64,000 nt of DNA from Myroides sp. JBRI-B21084 (GCF_030545015.1 NZ_CP120653.1:1736001-1800000), one strand, 5' to 3'. Numbered from the stretch's first letter, positions 27,268 to 37,820 are shown. A program made the numbers and translations. Notes: a model not told the origin generated them from the sequence alone.

Positions 27268-28186
27268 GTTTTCAATCATAATACCGCTTTACAATAAAGA
27301 ACAATTTATTGAAAATACCTTAAAAAGTGTTTTGCAGCAAACGTATCAAAATTTTGAAATAATTATTGTAAACGATGGTTCTACCGACAGAAGTATAGAA
27401 TTGCTACAAAAATATACAGACAAACGCATACAAATTATTCACCAACAAAACCAAGGGGTTTCCGTAGCCAGAAACAACGGAATTAAGCTTGCAAAAGCTC
27501 AATTTATTTGCTTTTTAGATGCCGATGATTACTGGTATCCGCATTTTTTAGAAACATTTAATACGTTAATAGAAAAATATAAAAACCAATATGTTTTTTC
27601 TGCCGCTTTTGAAGTTGAAACAAAATGGAATACGTTTAAATCGATGTATTCTATTGATCCAAACCAAAATGATTTAGTTGTTGATTTTTTTGAAGCAAGC
27701 AAAAAAGAATGTGTTTTATGGACATCGTGTGCGGTTTTTGATAAATCGGTTTTTGAAAAAGTTGGAAATTTTGATAAAACTATTAAAATTGCACAAGATA
27801 CCGATTTATGGATACGCATTGGCTTGCACTACCCTATTGTTTTTACTTGGGAAACGCTTGCTATTTATAAACATGATGCCCAAAGTTTATCAAAAAAAAC
27901 CGATGATTTAAACGATAGATTACATTTTAAAAAATTTGAAAAAGAAGAAAAAACGAATGAAAAACTAAAAACTTATTTAGATTTAATGCGCTATTTTGCA
28001 GCAATGCACAGTAAATTAAATAATAATTTAAAAAGTTTTAAAGAATTAGTTAATGAAATAAACTACAATAATATATCATTAAAGAAACGCATTTTACTAA
28101 AAACACCAAAACCAATTCTTCAGCAACTTTTGAAATTGCAGCAACTTTTAGTAAAATTAAAATTAAGTAATTCTGTTTTTAAATAA
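27260..28186 (+). CDS. Glycosyltransferase family 2
   Basis: A 308-residue GT2 enzyme with the textbook N-terminus FSIIIPLYNKEQFIENTLKSV, IVNDGSTDRS and the DxD-type FLDADDYWYP (residues ~84-93). IAQDTDLWIRIG is the acceptor-side acidic segment. It overlaps the preceding GT2 gene by 8 bases. Its last 24 bases overlap the convergent GT4 gene tail to tail. Confidence 0.88.
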   Translation: MTKFSIIIPLYNKEQFIENTLKSVLQQTYQNFEIIIVNDGSTDRSIELLQKYTDKRIQIIHQQNQGVSVARNNGIKLAKAQFICFLDADDYWYPHFLETFNTLIEKYKNQYVFSAAFEVETKWNTFKSMYSIDPNQNDLVVDFFEASKKECVLWTSCAVFDKSVFEKVGNFDKTIKIAQDTDLWIRIGLHYPIVFTWETLAIYKHDAQSLSKKTDDLNDRLHFKKFEKEEKTNEKLKTYLDLMRYFAAMHSKLNNNLKSFKELVNEINYNNISLKKRILLKTPKPILQQLLKLQQLLVKLKLSNSVFK

Positions 28187-29221
28187 TTTTTCAAAAATAG
28201 TTTCCCATTTTTTTATAGCTATATCCTTTGTGAACAAATCATTATGCTTTTCAATATTTTGCAAAAGTGTATTGTAAAATTGATCGTTGCAACACATTTT
28301 ATTCAAAGCATCAGCAAAACTATCTAACTTTTTTTCAACAACAATTCCGTTAAAGTTATGCTGAACCAATTCAAAAACAGAATCATTAAAAGGCGTGGTA
28401 ATTACAGGAGTTCCATAGTGTAAAGCTTCCATTAAAACCAAAGGAAAACCTTCAAAATGGCTAGCCAAAACCACTACTTTTGCTTGCTTGTAGCTAGTTT
28501 CCAAGTCATTTTCGGCTGCATGTAACTGTATAAAGTTTGTTAAATTATTCTTTAATGCAAATTCAGAAATTAGGTTTTTATCATTTCCATCTCCAATAAA
28601 ATGAAATGCAACATTTTTTAAATGTAATTCTGAAATTTTATAAGCATTCAGTAAAAAAGTTAAATCTTTTACATTGTTTTCAAATCTTCCTACAAAAATG
28701 ATGTCTTTTTTATTGTTTTTATAATCATTTTCGGTATTTTGTTCTATAAAATGATACAACACATCACTTTCTTTGTTCAATTTTTGATTAACTAACTGAT
28801 TAATATGTTTAGAAACGCTAATAAAAATTGCAGTATGTTTATACGCTAACTTATCTAACAAACAGTACGTATAAAAATATAAATTAAAATTTGCACTGTG
28901 TATAAATTGTATTTTTGGAGTTTTTCGCAATAAAAAATCATAAATTTTATGTTTAATAAAGCTCAATTTTGTGCGATGATCCATTAGCACATCTATTGAA
29001 TTATCGTTAATAAACTGCCTAATAAACAACGGTTTTTTATATGCAGACAACTTATTTAAACTAATAACTTCGAAATCTTCAAAAACATGCGCATCATTAA
29101 TTGCAATAATAGAAACTTTATGTTTCATTTCTTTTAACAATTTTGCATTAGTACGAACATAATTTTGTATGCCGCCTAACGTAAAATCGGTTACTAGGAT
29201 TGCTATTTTTATTGCGTTCAA
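28163..29221 (-). CDS. Glycosyltransferase family 4
   Basis: A 352-residue GT-B fold retaining glycosyltransferase. The N-terminal glycine-rich loop (LVTDFTLGGIQNYVRTNAKLL) and the E-x7-E motif in SHFEGFPLVLMEALHYGTP (near residue 265) identify GT4. It is the only minus-strand gene between two plus-strand GT2 genes and overlaps the first of them by 24 bases at the 3' end, so no terminator separates them. Confidence 0.88.
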   Translation of the reverse strand: MNAIKIAILVTDFTLGGIQNYVRTNAKLLKEMKHKVSIIAINDAHVFEDFEVISLNKLSAYKKPLFIRQFINDNSIDVLMDHRTKLSFIKHKIYDFLLRKTPKIQFIHSANFNLYFYTYCLLDKLAYKHTAIFISVSKHINQLVNQKLNKESDVLYHFIEQNTENDYKNNKKDIIFVGRFENNVKDLTFLLNAYKISELHLKNVAFHFIGDGNDKNLISEFALKNNLTNFIQLHAAENDLETSYKQAKVVVLASHFEGFPLVLMEALHYGTPVITTPFNDSVFELVQHNFNGIVVEKKLDSFADALNKMCCNDQFYNTLLQNIEKHNDLFTKDIAIKKWETIFEKLFKNRIT

Positions 29222-29237
29222 TTTAAAATCTTAAGTT

Positions 29238-29245
29238 TATATTTG
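29238..29245 (+). promoter_or_regulatory. -7 promoter element for the GT2 gene at 29262
   Basis: TATATTTG matches TAnnTTTG, 16 bases before the ATG, in the 40-base gap between two divergent glycosyltransferase genes. Confidence 0.5.
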
Positions 29246-29261
29246 TGTAATTAATTTTTTT

Positions 29262-30143
29262 ATGGCGTTACCTTTAGTTACAGTAATTTGTATTTGTTAT
29301 AATCACCAAGCGTTTGTGCAACTAGCTATGCTTTCAGTGATAAATCAAACTTATAAAAATATTGAATTAATTGTAATAAACAATGGAAGTTCCGACAATT
29401 CTGATAAAGAAATTGAAACTGTTATAAAAAATCATCCCAAAATAAAATACATAAAGCTGCCTAAAATAGTTAGCAATACAAAAGCTTTTAATTTAGGATT
29501 TAAAGTAAGTACAGGCGATTTTTTAATTGATCTTTCGGCAGATGATGTTTTATTGCCAAACTGTGTTGAAATTCAAATTAATAGTATTAACAACACTTCT
29601 ACTGCTTTAGTTTTTGGAAACGCCTATTATATTGATGAAAACGGAAACCGTACAAAAACTTTTTTTGAAGTAAATGCGAACAATAAAGTTATAGATAATG
29701 CGCTTTTTAATACCAATTACTTACGTATTTTAAGCGGTGGTAATATCATGTGCTCGGTTTCGGCTATGTTTACACGTAAACATTTTGAGCTTTTAAACGG
29801 ATATAATGAAGATTTATTTTTTGAAGATTTAGATTATTGGTTGCGGTTATCAAAAAAATACAAAATTGAATTTATTGACGATTTTTTGGTTGAAAAACGC
29901 TTTTTAAAAAATTCGTTAGGAAATCAATTTCATAAAAAAGATACATTTTCGCAAAAAATAAATAAATCATTAAGGCAAATTTATAATGAATCTTTGAAGC
30001 GAAATACATTAAAAATAGAACATAAAGCCTTGTTAAAAAGAGTACATTATAGCATGGAGCAATGTTTTAAAAACAAACGATTGATTGATTTAATTAAATT
30101 TAGTTTAATTGAATTAAAGTGTAGAATTTATCTATTTAAATAA
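29262..30143 (+). CDS. Glycosyltransferase family 2
   Basis: A 293-residue GT2 enzyme. Motifs: VTVICICYNHQAFVQLAM at the start, VINNGSSDNS, and a DxD-like LSADDVLLPNC (residues ~84-94), in which Ser-Ala-Asp-Asp replaces the more usual Asp-Ala-Asp-Asp. EDLDYWLRLSKKY is the second acidic motif. It converges on the fdtA-like gene with a 16-base overlap and no visible terminator. Confidence 0.87.
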   Translation: MALPLVTVICICYNHQAFVQLAMLSVINQTYKNIELIVINNGSSDNSDKEIETVIKNHPKIKYIKLPKIVSNTKAFNLGFKVSTGDFLIDLSADDVLLPNCVEIQINSINNTSTALVFGNAYYIDENGNRTKTFFEVNANNKVIDNALFNTNYLRILSGGNIMCSVSAMFTRKHFELLNGYNEDLFFEDLDYWLRLSKKYKIEFIDDFLVEKRFLKNSLGNQFHKKDTFSQKINKSLRQIYNESLKRNTLKIEHKALLKRVHYSMEQCFKNKRLIDLIKFSLIELKCRIYLFK

Positions 30144-30520
30144 TTTTTAAATTCGTTAAATTCGCGAATGTAGTCACTCTCGTCAAACTCGGCCGATGAA
30201 ACCACTAAACATACAGCTCCAGCAGAGAAATTTCTTAATTCGCGCCACGTATTCACAGGTACATACAACCCTTGATTGGGTTTAAAAAGTGTATAAACTT
30301 TTTCATCAGTTCCATCATTTAAAATAACCTGAAAACTTCCCGATACCGCTATTATAAATTCTTGTTGATTTTTATGCGCATGTCCGCCGCGCTCTGCACC
30401 ACTAGGTACATCGTACAAAAAATAAACTCTATTCATTTTAAAAGGAATGGTATTTCCTTCAATAACAGATAGATTTCCTCTTGGATCTTCTATTTTTGGT
30501 AGTGTAATTATTTTGCTCAT
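30128..30520 (-). CDS. FdtA/QdtA-like sugar 3,4-ketoisomerase (cupin)
   Basis: A 130-residue cupin of the WxcM/FdtA family, which converts dTDP-4-keto-6-deoxyglucose to its 3-keto isomer for making dTDP-3-amino sugars. Seen here: DPRGNLSVIEG near the start, then RGGHAHKNQQEFIIAVSGSF with the metal/substrate His pair and VPVNTWRELRNFS. It is last of a six-gene minus-strand set and overlaps the acyltransferase stop by one base. The DegT aminotransferase three genes upstream is its natural partner. rmlA and rmlB are not in the window. Confidence 0.86.
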   Translation of the reverse strand: MSKIITLPKIEDPRGNLSVIEGNTIPFKMNRVYFLYDVPSGAERGGHAHKNQQEFIIAVSGSFQVILNDGTDEKVYTLFKPNQGLYVPVNTWRELRNFSAGAVCLVVSSAEFDESDYIREFNEFKNYLNR

Positions 30521-31239
30521 TATAGTTTTATGGTTAAATATTTTTCAAGTGCTTCGTTTTCACTTTCCCAATCACGCACAATGTGTTCTTTAATTAATTT
30601 AGAAGGAATGCCGCCTATTAAAATGTTTTCGCCCAAAATCAAATAATTTTTATTACAAAGCGAATTAGTTGCAATTAAACAATTTTCAGGAGTTTGTGTA
30701 TTACCTTTTATGGTTGTTCTGGCACCAATATAATTATAAGCACCAATTTCTATTTTCTTATTCATGTCAAGACAAGAGTTGATTGATAAATCTTTCAACC
30801 CATGAAAATTAGTATCTACAATTAAACAATCTGTTCCAAATTGTACCCAGTCATGAATTATAATATTTTTAAAACAAATAATTTCGGTTCTACTTGCAAA
30901 TGAATTTATATGACCAAGTTCTAAAACAGCATCATTGTTTATAAACACTTTAGTATCTAAACCAAATTGAACTTTACCGTTAATTCTTAAAATTCCATTA
31001 ATTGTAGCTTCTCCAATTCCTTTTTTCCTTTGAAAAATTTCGTACGATTGACCAAAACCAATCAGCCCAAATTTAGGTGTAACATTTAATTGAATGGAAC
31101 CTTTAAATTGCACAATTTTAAATCCTCGATACACAATAACAGGCAATAAAAGTGCATTTTTTAAAGTAAAAGCTTTAAAATTAATCAATAAGGTTTGAAA
31201 CCAATCAATGCTCAAAAAATGATTTATTCGTTTAATCAA
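30520..31239 (-). CDS. Hexapeptide-repeat (LbH) acyltransferase
   Basis: A 239-residue protein with a left-handed beta-helix in residues ~70-220 (repeats such as INGKVQFGLDTKVFINNDA and IEIGAYNYIGARTTIKGN), typical of WcaF/CysE-type acetyltransferases. It probably acetylates a sugar in this cluster, perhaps the amino sugar made by the FdtA/FdtB pair, though that is inference. The start codon is TTG at 31239, inside a TTGA overlap with the stop of the flippase gene. No better ATG exists nearby, so translation is probably coupled to the upstream gene. Confidence 0.78.
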   Translation of the reverse strand: MIKRINHFLSIDWFQTLLINFKAFTLKNALLLPVIVYRGFKIVQFKGSIQLNVTPKFGLIGFGQSYEIFQRKKGIGEATINGILRINGKVQFGLDTKVFINNDAVLELGHINSFASRTEIICFKNIIIHDWVQFGTDCLIVDTNFHGLKDLSINSCLDMNKKIEIGAYNYIGARTTIKGNTQTPENCLIATNSLCNKNYLILGENILIGGIPSKLIKEHIVRDWESENEALEKYLTIKL

Positions 31240-32705
31240 AATAATGCTTTTACTTTATTTTTAAATTTAGAATCTAACAAGTATTCATCAATTTTTTTTA
31301 AACTATATGCTGTAGATAGTATAAAAAAAACACAACCAATAATACTAAATATTTTAGTATTTAAAACATAAAAACATAAAATAGTTGTTAATAAAACTAG
31401 ATTTACAATAAAAAGTTGTTTTTTTACAATTGCCGAAAGTTTAAATAAATATATTTTTTGGGAATAAAAATAGATATAAATCGCAGATAATAAGTAATTT
31501 AAAAATAATGATACTCCTATACCTACTATTCCCCATATTTTATAAAACAAAATAGTCAATATTACATTTAACAAATCACTAAATAAATTTATGTAAAAAT
31601 AGTGTTTGTAGTTTTGATGCGCCAAAATTAAATAGCCCACTGCATAGTTAAAAGCTCTGTAAACAATAGCAAACAACCCAAAAACTAATACTTGATATAC
31701 GGGTAAAAAAGCTGCCGAAAAAAGAATTTTAACTAAAAATAAACCAAACGTATAAATAAAAAGTAAAGCAGGTAAAATGATTAACAAACTCAACTCTAAC
31801 TGATTATTAACTAACTGATTAGTTATTTTCAAAGAATTAATTTCAGACGATAATTTTGGAAAGAAAAATTTACCTGTTGCAATAAAAACAATACCTAAGT
31901 AAGATACTAAAATAACATTTGCTACTCCATAAAAACCTAATAATTCATCGCTTTCATTTTTTAAGTACAATCTAATTAAATAGTAAGATAAAAAACCTAC
32001 AAACGTATTGATTGCTAACAAACCACCCGAAGTAATATATTTTTTAAAATATGCTTTTTTTTCTTTAAACGGAAAAGCCACATTTAATTTTGGTAAGCCA
32101 CTAAATGATACATAAATGTATAAAGCTATAAGTGCATTTAAAATAATAGAAACGATGATACCATTTAGATGAAAAAAATAAAAAGCAACCAAAATTACAA
32201 CTGTGCTTAGCGCATTTACCACAACATTAATTTGTAGCAACCGATTTATATGCTGTGATCCTTCTAAAAATATAATATAACTTTGAGTATAACCGTTAGC
32301 AATAAAGTAGATAGACAAAAGTAAAAACCAATAAAAATAATTTACAGAATTAAAAGTGATTAAACTTAATTGATTTGCAAAAATGATAGAAATAAGTGCC
32401 GCAAACAAACCTGTTAATACTGAAAATTGTTGTAATGCAACAATACTTTTTCTATAGATTTCTGGATTTTCATTTTTCTTAGCCGAAATTTCACGTATTC
32501 CAGTAAAATTGATACCAAAATTGGTAAACGAACTTATTAGTTGTATGGTATTATCAACAAGATTATATAAACCAAAACCAGATGGTCCAAAAAAATATCC
32601 AACTGCACTATTTGTTATCACGCGTAAAGCCAAGCGAATTATTTCAACAATACCAAATAGCGATGTTGCTTTAAATAACGTTTTATAGTGCTTTTCTTGT
32701 TTCAT
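31236..32705 (-). CDS. Polysaccharide flippase (Wzx/MATE-like)
   Basis: A 489-residue inner-membrane protein with about 12-14 hydrophobic helices. The N-terminus (GIVEIIRLALRVITNSAVGYFFGPSG) matches the polysaccharide_synt / MVF superfamily of lipid-linked oligosaccharide flippases. It would move undecaprenyl-linked glycan across the inner membrane. A Wzy polymerase is not recognised in the window. It sits one base after the GT-like gene and overlaps the next gene by 4 bases. Confidence 0.85.
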   Translation of the reverse strand: MKQEKHYKTLFKATSLFGIVEIIRLALRVITNSAVGYFFGPSGFGLYNLVDNTIQLISSFTNFGINFTGIREISAKKNENPEIYRKSIVALQQFSVLTGLFAALISIIFANQLSLITFNSVNYFYWFLLLSIYFIANGYTQSYIIFLEGSQHINRLLQINVVVNALSTVVILVAFYFFHLNGIIVSIILNALIALYIYVSFSGLPKLNVAFPFKEKKAYFKKYITSGGLLAINTFVGFLSYYLIRLYLKNESDELLGFYGVANVILVSYLGIVFIATGKFFFPKLSSEINSLKITNQLVNNQLELSLLIILPALLFIYTFGLFLVKILFSAAFLPVYQVLVFGLFAIVYRAFNYAVGYLILAHQNYKHYFYINLFSDLLNVILTILFYKIWGIVGIGVSLFLNYLLSAIYIYFYSQKIYLFKLSAIVKKQLFIVNLVLLTTILCFYVLNTKIFSIIGCVFFILSTAYSLKKIDEYLLDSKFKNKVKALF

Positions 32706-32706
32706 T

Positions 32707-33684
32707 TTAATCTAATTTACAACCCATTTCTGTGTAAGGTTGTTTTATTTTTTGATACCATTTTTCCCAATCTTCAAATGTAACATTACTGCTTGCTAAT
32801 GCTTTTTTAATAAAAATCAGTGAAAAATCTTCATTAAAACTATAATCAACGTTCGATAAACCTAACCAATAATTATTTAAATTTTTATTAAATTCATTTA
32901 ATGAAAACGTGGTTTTATCACCATTATTGCTTGCTTTTGATATTAAAGTAGTTTGTAACAATTCTTTATTAGAATTACCTAAATTAAAAGATTTTTTGCT
33001 TTTCAATAAATTAAAAATCTGCTGTAATTCATCAACTTTATTTTGATTATTTTGCCAACATGTTTCATAATATTTTTTAGAAAAAACCCCACCCGCAACA
33101 ATAAACATTTGGTAATAATTTAATATTTTTTGATTTGTATTAAAAAATAGTTCAGCAAACGATTTTAGCTTGATTTTATTGGTATTAAAAACGGCATCAA
33201 ACAAAAAAGGATTTTTAGTTAGAACTTTAGGTTGAACAATATTAAAATATTCTGCTTTTTGAATAATATTATTAGATATTAACTTACTGTTTTTCATCCA
33301 CATAAATTTAATCATATCCATTTTTAAACTATAAACGTCGTTTACAAAATTTTTATAATTAAACGGTTGCACAAACCACATATCATCTTCTAAAAGAATA
33401 AAATTTTCAGAACCTTTTAAAACCTCATTTCTCCAAAAATTAGCAGGAATTACATTCTCAGGAATTTGATTTAAAGATATTGCTTTACTTTTTTGTTCAT
33501 AATAGGGCGATTTTACAATTGTTATGTTAGGAAATAAAACAACTATTTTATCTAAATAAATTTGAGGTGTTCCATCGTCTAAAACTACAATTCTGCCATC
33601 AAATTCTTTTAAAAAATGATAGATACTTGCTATGCACTTGTGTAATAAATACGGACGATTAAATGATTTTATATAAATATCCAT
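32707..33684 (-). CDS. GT-A-fold glycosyltransferase-like protein
   Basis: A 325-residue protein. The N-terminus ([30 protein letters not shown]) and an acidic FILLEDDMWFVQPF motif (residues ~96-109) resemble GT2-like enzymes, the EDD replacing DxD. The C-terminal half is Asn/Lys-rich and has no recognised motif. It overlaps the aminotransferase stop by one base (TAATG). A role in adding one sugar of the glycan is likely from context, but the family assignment is tentative. Confidence 0.65.
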   Translation of the reverse strand: MDIYIKSFNRPYLLHKCIASIYHFLKEFDGRIVVLDDGTPQIYLDKIVVLFPNITIVKSPYYEQKSKAISLNQIPENVIPANFWRNEVLKGSENFILLEDDMWFVQPFNYKNFVNDVYSLKMDMIKFMWMKNSKLISNNIIQKAEYFNIVQPKVLTKNPFLFDAVFNTNKIKLKSFAELFFNTNQKILNYYQMFIVAGGVFSKKYYETCWQNNQNKVDELQQIFNLLKSKKSFNLGNSNKELLQTTLISKASNNGDKTTFSLNEFNKNLNNYWLGLSNVDYSFNEDFSLIFIKKALASSNVTFEDWEKWYQKIKQPYTEMGCKLD

Positions 33685-34781
33685 TAATAACCATTTATTT
33701 TTTCAATGATAAAATCCTGTTCTTCAACAGTTAACGATGGATTTAAAGGTATACTAACAATTTGTTTATGAATTAATTCTGAAATTGGTAAATACAAATG
33801 ATGTAATTCAATCATTGCCTGCTGCTTATGCGGTGGAATAGGATAATGAATTAGTGTTTGAATTTCATGTTCCATTAAATAATTCTGAAATTCGGCTCTA
33901 TTTTCAACTCGTACAGGAAAAATATGAAAAACATGTGCATTAAAATCTGTTACAAAAGGTAAAACAACCAACGGATTTGTAATTTTAGATAAATATCGTT
34001 TTGCAATTCCTTGTCGTTTTTTGTTATCAAAATCTAAATCTGGTAATTTTAAACGTAAAAATGCAGCTTGTAGCTCATCTAAACGCGAATTGATACCTTT
34101 ATAAATATTATGGTACTTAAATTCTGATCCATAATTGCGTAAACTACGTACACAATCGGCTAATTGTGCGTTATTGGTTGTAATTGCACCACCATCGCCC
34201 AAGCATCCTAAATTTTTACCGGGATAAAAACTAAAACCTGCTGCATTTCCAATAGCTCCGGCTTTTAAATCGTTACAAATTGCGCCATGTGCTTGCGCAG
34301 CATCTTCTATTAACAACAAGCCAAAATCTTTACAAAAAGTTTTAATAACCAAAGCATCGGTTATTTGTCCATACAAATGTATCATTAAAACAGCTTTAGT
34401 ATTTTGAGTTACTTGCTGTTGTAAAACATCAATTGTTAAATTGTAGTTTAAAAAATTGGTATCAACCAATTTAGGTGTTAAACCCGCATTTTCAATAGCT
34501 AAAATACTGGCAATATATGTATTAGCCGGCACCAACACTTCATCTCCAGGCTTTAAAACCCCAAGCGCTACATAAGCCTTAAAAATTAAAACCAAGGCAT
34601 CTAATCCGTTTCCTACACCAACACAATGTGACACATTACAATAACTTGCAAATTCTTGTTCAAATTTAAGTACTTCATCGCCCAAAATATAATGTCCTTT
34701 TTCAAAGAAAAGTTTCGTTTTTTCTAAAAATGCATCTTGATATGGGCGATTTATTTTTTTTAAATTTAAATAAGGTATCAT
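33684..34781 (-). CDS. DegT/DnrJ/EryC1 aminotransferase (FdtB-like)
   Basis: A 365-residue PLP enzyme that aminates a nucleotide-linked keto sugar. The PLP Lys is in [16 protein letters not shown] (Lys189), preceded by [25 protein letters not shown] is the typical start. With the FdtA-like isomerase in the same operon it fits dTDP-3-amino-3,6-dideoxyhexose synthesis (FdtB/QdtB role). It overlaps the acyltransferase upstream by 4 bases (ATGA) and the GT-like gene downstream by one base. Confidence 0.9.
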   Translation of the reverse strand: MIPYLNLKKINRPYQDAFLEKTKLFFEKGHYILGDEVLKFEQEFASYCNVSHCVGVGNGLDALVLIFKAYVALGVLKPGDEVLVPANTYIASILAIENAGLTPKLVDTNFLNYNLTIDVLQQQVTQNTKAVLMIHLYGQITDALVIKTFCKDFGLLLIEDAAQAHGAICNDLKAGAIGNAAGFSFYPGKNLGCLGDGGAITTNNAQLADCVRSLRNYGSEFKYHNIYKGINSRLDELQAAFLRLKLPDLDFDNKKRQGIAKRYLSKITNPLVVLPFVTDFNAHVFHIFPVRVENRAEFQNYLMEHEIQTLIHYPIPPHKQQAMIELHHLYLPISELIHKQIVSIPLNPSLTVEEQDFIIEKINGY

Positions 34782-35731
34782 AAAACCGTTGTAATTTTAA
34801 ATGTATAGGTAGGAAAAACTATGGTGCGCGCAGCAAATTGTTCTTTCCAAGCCAATAAGTTTTCGTTCTCTAACGCTAATGTATTATTTAAAGATGTTCC
34901 AAAATCAAAAAAATCATGTTTTAAATTTCTTAAAATTTCAAAATGTAATAAATCCAATCCTCCTAATTTATTAAAACTTGATTTACTGGCTATATATTGC
35001 GATTTTAAAAATTTCTTATGTTTAAAAAGTACCGTTCCTGCAATCATTTCATTGTTTAAAAAAGCTGCAACTAATTCAATTTTATCAGGAAAAAGTGCTT
35101 TCAATTGCTTTATTTCGGTTAACGTATGTATAGGCTTTTTACTGTAACGTTCGTTTAATCTGGGAATTAATAAATCATTCCAAAATGTATCAAAATCGTT
35201 AGTTTTTTTTATTTCGATTCCCTTTTTTAATGCATTTTTTGCGTTTCTAATAATAGATTTCGATATAAAATTACTGTTTTTGTAAACAACCGAACCTATA
35301 TTTAACTCTAAAGCATCGCCATAAAATTGATGCAAATAAGCTAATTCATCGTTTGCAACTTCGCAATAAATAGTTGGCAACGTTTTTAAATGTAAATGTG
35401 TTACTTTTTGTGACACTAAATAATTGTTTATAGCAAAAAAAACAGATTTAAATAAACCAAACTTACAGTTTTTTTTCACCAATATGCCGCCATAAGTTAA
35501 ACCTTTGTGACTTGTAACTTCGTTATTTGCAATACTTGCTGGCAAAATGGCTGTTAGCTCACTATTACAATAAATAAGTAAAGAAAAATCTTGGAATTTA
35601 TCTTTGTGATATTCCATAAAATCGCGATGAAATAAAAAACATCCGTTTTTAGTTTCATCAACAAAAGTGTTCCACTGGTTTTTTAGCCAATCATTGTAAC
35701 GAACAATTTCTATTAAATTTTCTTTAATCAT
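34778..35731 (-). CDS. GNAT/FemAB-like N-acyltransferase
   Basis: A 317-residue protein with a FemAB/BioF2-like double GNAT layout. Features seen: [19 protein letters not shown] near the start, [19 protein letters not shown] in the middle and [23 protein letters not shown] near the end. In glycan clusters such proteins acylate amino sugars, and it lies directly before the aminotransferase with a 4-base overlap. I start at the ATG at 35731; the longer form (35764) adds a hydrophobic stretch that overlaps the thrS promoter region. It is the first gene of the six-gene minus-strand operon. Confidence 0.75.
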   Translation of the reverse strand: MIKENLIEIVRYNDWLKNQWNTFVDETKNGCFLFHRDFMEYHKDKFQDFSLLIYCNSELTAILPASIANNEVTSHKGLTYGGILVKKNCKFGLFKSVFFAINNYLVSQKVTHLHLKTLPTIYCEVANDELAYLHQFYGDALELNIGSVVYKNSNFISKSIIRNAKNALKKGIEIKKTNDFDTFWNDLLIPRLNERYSKKPIHTLTEIKQLKALFPDKIELVAAFLNNEMIAGTVLFKHKKFLKSQYIASKSSFNKLGGLDLLHFEILRNLKHDFFDFGTSLNNTLALENENLLAWKEQFAARTIVFPTYTFKITTVL

Positions 35732-35787
35732 TCTAACAACGAAATAAAGCAAAAACTGAAACATTTCATAATGAAAGCAAATTATTT

Positions 35788-35820
35788 TTTGTTAACGAAA
35801 ATAATTCTTTATTATATTTG
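35788..35820 (+). promoter_or_regulatory. Promoter of thrS (TTTG-N21-TATATTTG)
   Basis: The -33 TTTG (35788-35791) and the -7 TATATTTG (35813-35820) are 21 bases apart, fitting the Bacteroidota consensus. The thrS ATG follows 21 bases later. Confidence 0.7.
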
Positions 35821-35841
35821 CCTAATAAATATATAAGTAGA

Positions 35842-37782
35842 ATGATTAAAATAACATTACCAGATGGTTCAGTGCGCGAATACGCTTCAGGTGTAACTCC
35901 GCACGAGGTCGCTTTAAGTATAAGCGAAGGTTTAGCACGTAACGTAATTTCAGCAAACTTTAACGATACAACCGTAGAAACAGTTACGCCTTTAACCACC
36001 AATGGTAATTTGGTTTTATTTACTTGGAACGATGCCGAAGGTAAAAAAGCATTTTGGCATTCAACATCGCATGTAATGGCCCAAGCTTTACAAGAAATGT
36101 ATCCAGGCATAAAACTAACAATTGGTCCTGCAATAGATAATGGTTTTTATTACGACGTTGATTTTGGCGAAAATAAAATTTCAGACAATGATTTTAAAGC
36201 TATTGAAGATCGCATTTTAGCCATTTCAAAAGAAAAGCATGAATTTAAAATGCGTGCCGCTACAAAAGCAGAAGCATTAGAATTATATAAGGATAACGAG
36301 TATAAAACTGAATTAATTGAAAATTTAGAAGACGGTACCATCACTTTTTGTGATCATGCTACCTTTACTGATTTATGTCGTGGTGGTCATATCCCAAACA
36401 CTGGTATTATAAAGGCTGTAAAAATTCTTTCAGTAGCTGGTGCTTACTGGCGTGGTGATGAAAAAAACAAGCAATTAACACGTGTTTACGGAATTTCTTT
36501 CCCTAAACAAAAAGATCTTACCGAATATTTAGAGATGATTGAAGAAGCAAAACGTCGCGATCATCGTAAATTAGGAAAAGAATTAGAATTGTTTCATTTT
36601 TCACAACGTGTAGGGCAAGGTTTACCATTATGGTTACCAAAAGGAGCTGCATTGCGCGACCGTTTAGAACAATTTTTACGCAAAGCACAAAAGAAAGCAG
36701 GTTATGAACAAGTGGTAACTCCACACATTGGTCAAAAAGAATTATACGTAACATCAGGTCATTACGCAAAATACGGTGCCGATTCGTTTCAACCAATTCA
36801 TACACCAGCCGAAGGTGAAGAATTTTTATTAAAACCAATGAATTGTCCGCATCACTGCGAAATTTACAACGCAAAACCTTGGTCTTATAAAGATTTACCT
36901 AAGCGTTATGCTGAATTTGGAACAGTTTACCGTTATGAACAATCAGGCGAACTACACGGTTTAACTCGTGTTCGCGGATTTACTCAAGACGATGCACACA
37001 TATTTTGTACACCAGACCAATTAGATGAAGAATTTAAAAAAGTTATAGATTTAGTACTTTATGTATTTGGATCATTAGGTTTTGAAAACTTTACAGCGCA
37101 AGTATCAGTTCGCGATTTAAGTAATCCTGATAAATACATAGGTTCGGTTGAAAATTGGGAAAAAGCTGAAAATGCAATCATAAGTGCAGCTAAAGATAAA
37201 GGCTTAAACTATGTAATAGAATCAGGTGAGGCCGCTTTCTATGGACCAAAGTTAGATTTTATGGTGAAAGATGCTTTAGGACGTAGTTGGCAATTAGGAA
37301 CCATACAAGTAGATTACAACTTGCCTGAACGTTTTGATTTAACATATAAAGGTTCTGATGATAAATTACACCGCCCTGTAATGATTCACCGTGCACCATT
37401 TGGTTCAATGGAACGTTTTATTGCTATTTTATTAGAACATACAGGTGGTCATTTCCCATTATGGTTAATGCCTGAACAAGTTATCATATTGTCTTTAAGC
37501 GAAAAATATGAAAATTATGCGAAAAAAGTTTTAAATTTGTTGGAAAATAACGAAATTCGCACCAAACTTGACGATCGTAACGAAACCATAGGTAAAAAAA
37601 TTCGTGAAGCTGAATTACAAAAGTATCCGTACATGCTGATTATTGGCGAGGATGAAGAAAAAAACAATGTGATTTCGGTACGTAAACAAGGTGAATCAGG
37701 TAAAACAAACACATCAATGACTATTGAAGATTTTACATCTTTAATTCAAGATGAAATAAATAAAACCATAAAACAATTTTAA
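35842..37782 (+). CDS. thrS: Threonine-tRNA ligase
   Basis: A 646-residue class II synthetase charging tRNA-Thr. Domains in order: TGS (residues 1-62), editing/second additional domain with [11 protein letters not shown] (~75-85) and the HITF-like GGHIPNTG region, catalytic core with [13 protein letters not shown] (~332-344), [17 protein letters not shown] and [11 protein letters not shown], then the anticodon-binding domain. All zinc/editing His and Cys I looked for are present. The ATG at 35842 gives the standard start [14 protein letters not shown]. It heads the thrS-infC-rpmI-rplT run. Confidence 0.96.
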   Translation: MIKITLPDGSVREYASGVTPHEVALSISEGLARNVISANFNDTTVETVTPLTTNGNLVLFTWNDAEGKKAFWHSTSHVMAQALQEMYPGIKLTIGPAIDNGFYYDVDFGENKISDNDFKAIEDRILAISKEKHEFKMRAATKAEALELYKDNEYKTELIENLEDGTITFCDHATFTDLCRGGHIPNTGIIKAVKILSVAGAYWRGDEKNKQLTRVYGISFPKQKDLTEYLEMIEEAKRRDHRKLGKELELFHFSQRVGQGLPLWLPKGAALRDRLEQFLRKAQKKAGYEQVVTPHIGQKELYVTSGHYAKYGADSFQPIHTPAEGEEFLLKPMNCPHHCEIYNAKPWSYKDLPKRYAEFGTVYRYEQSGELHGLTRVRGFTQDDAHIFCTPDQLDEEFKKVIDLVLYVFGSLGFENFTAQVSVRDLSNPDKYIGSVENWEKAENAIISAAKDKGLNYVIESGEAAFYGPKLDFMVKDALGRSWQLGTIQVDYNLPERFDLTYKGSDDKLHRPVMIHRAPFGSMERFIAILLEHTGGHFPLWLMPEQVIILSLSEKYENYAKKVLNLLENNEIRTKLDDRNETIGKKIREAELQKYPYMLIIGEDEEKNNVISVRKQGESGKTNTSMTIEDFTSLIQDEINKTIKQF

Positions 37783-37820
37783 GTTTAACCGCTTGACAAC
37801 AAGCATAAAATTATATACCC

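Noticed and set aside
27678..27911. A 77-residue frame within the second GT2 gene
   Set aside because: It is an alternative frame of a well-supported glycosyltransferase gene.
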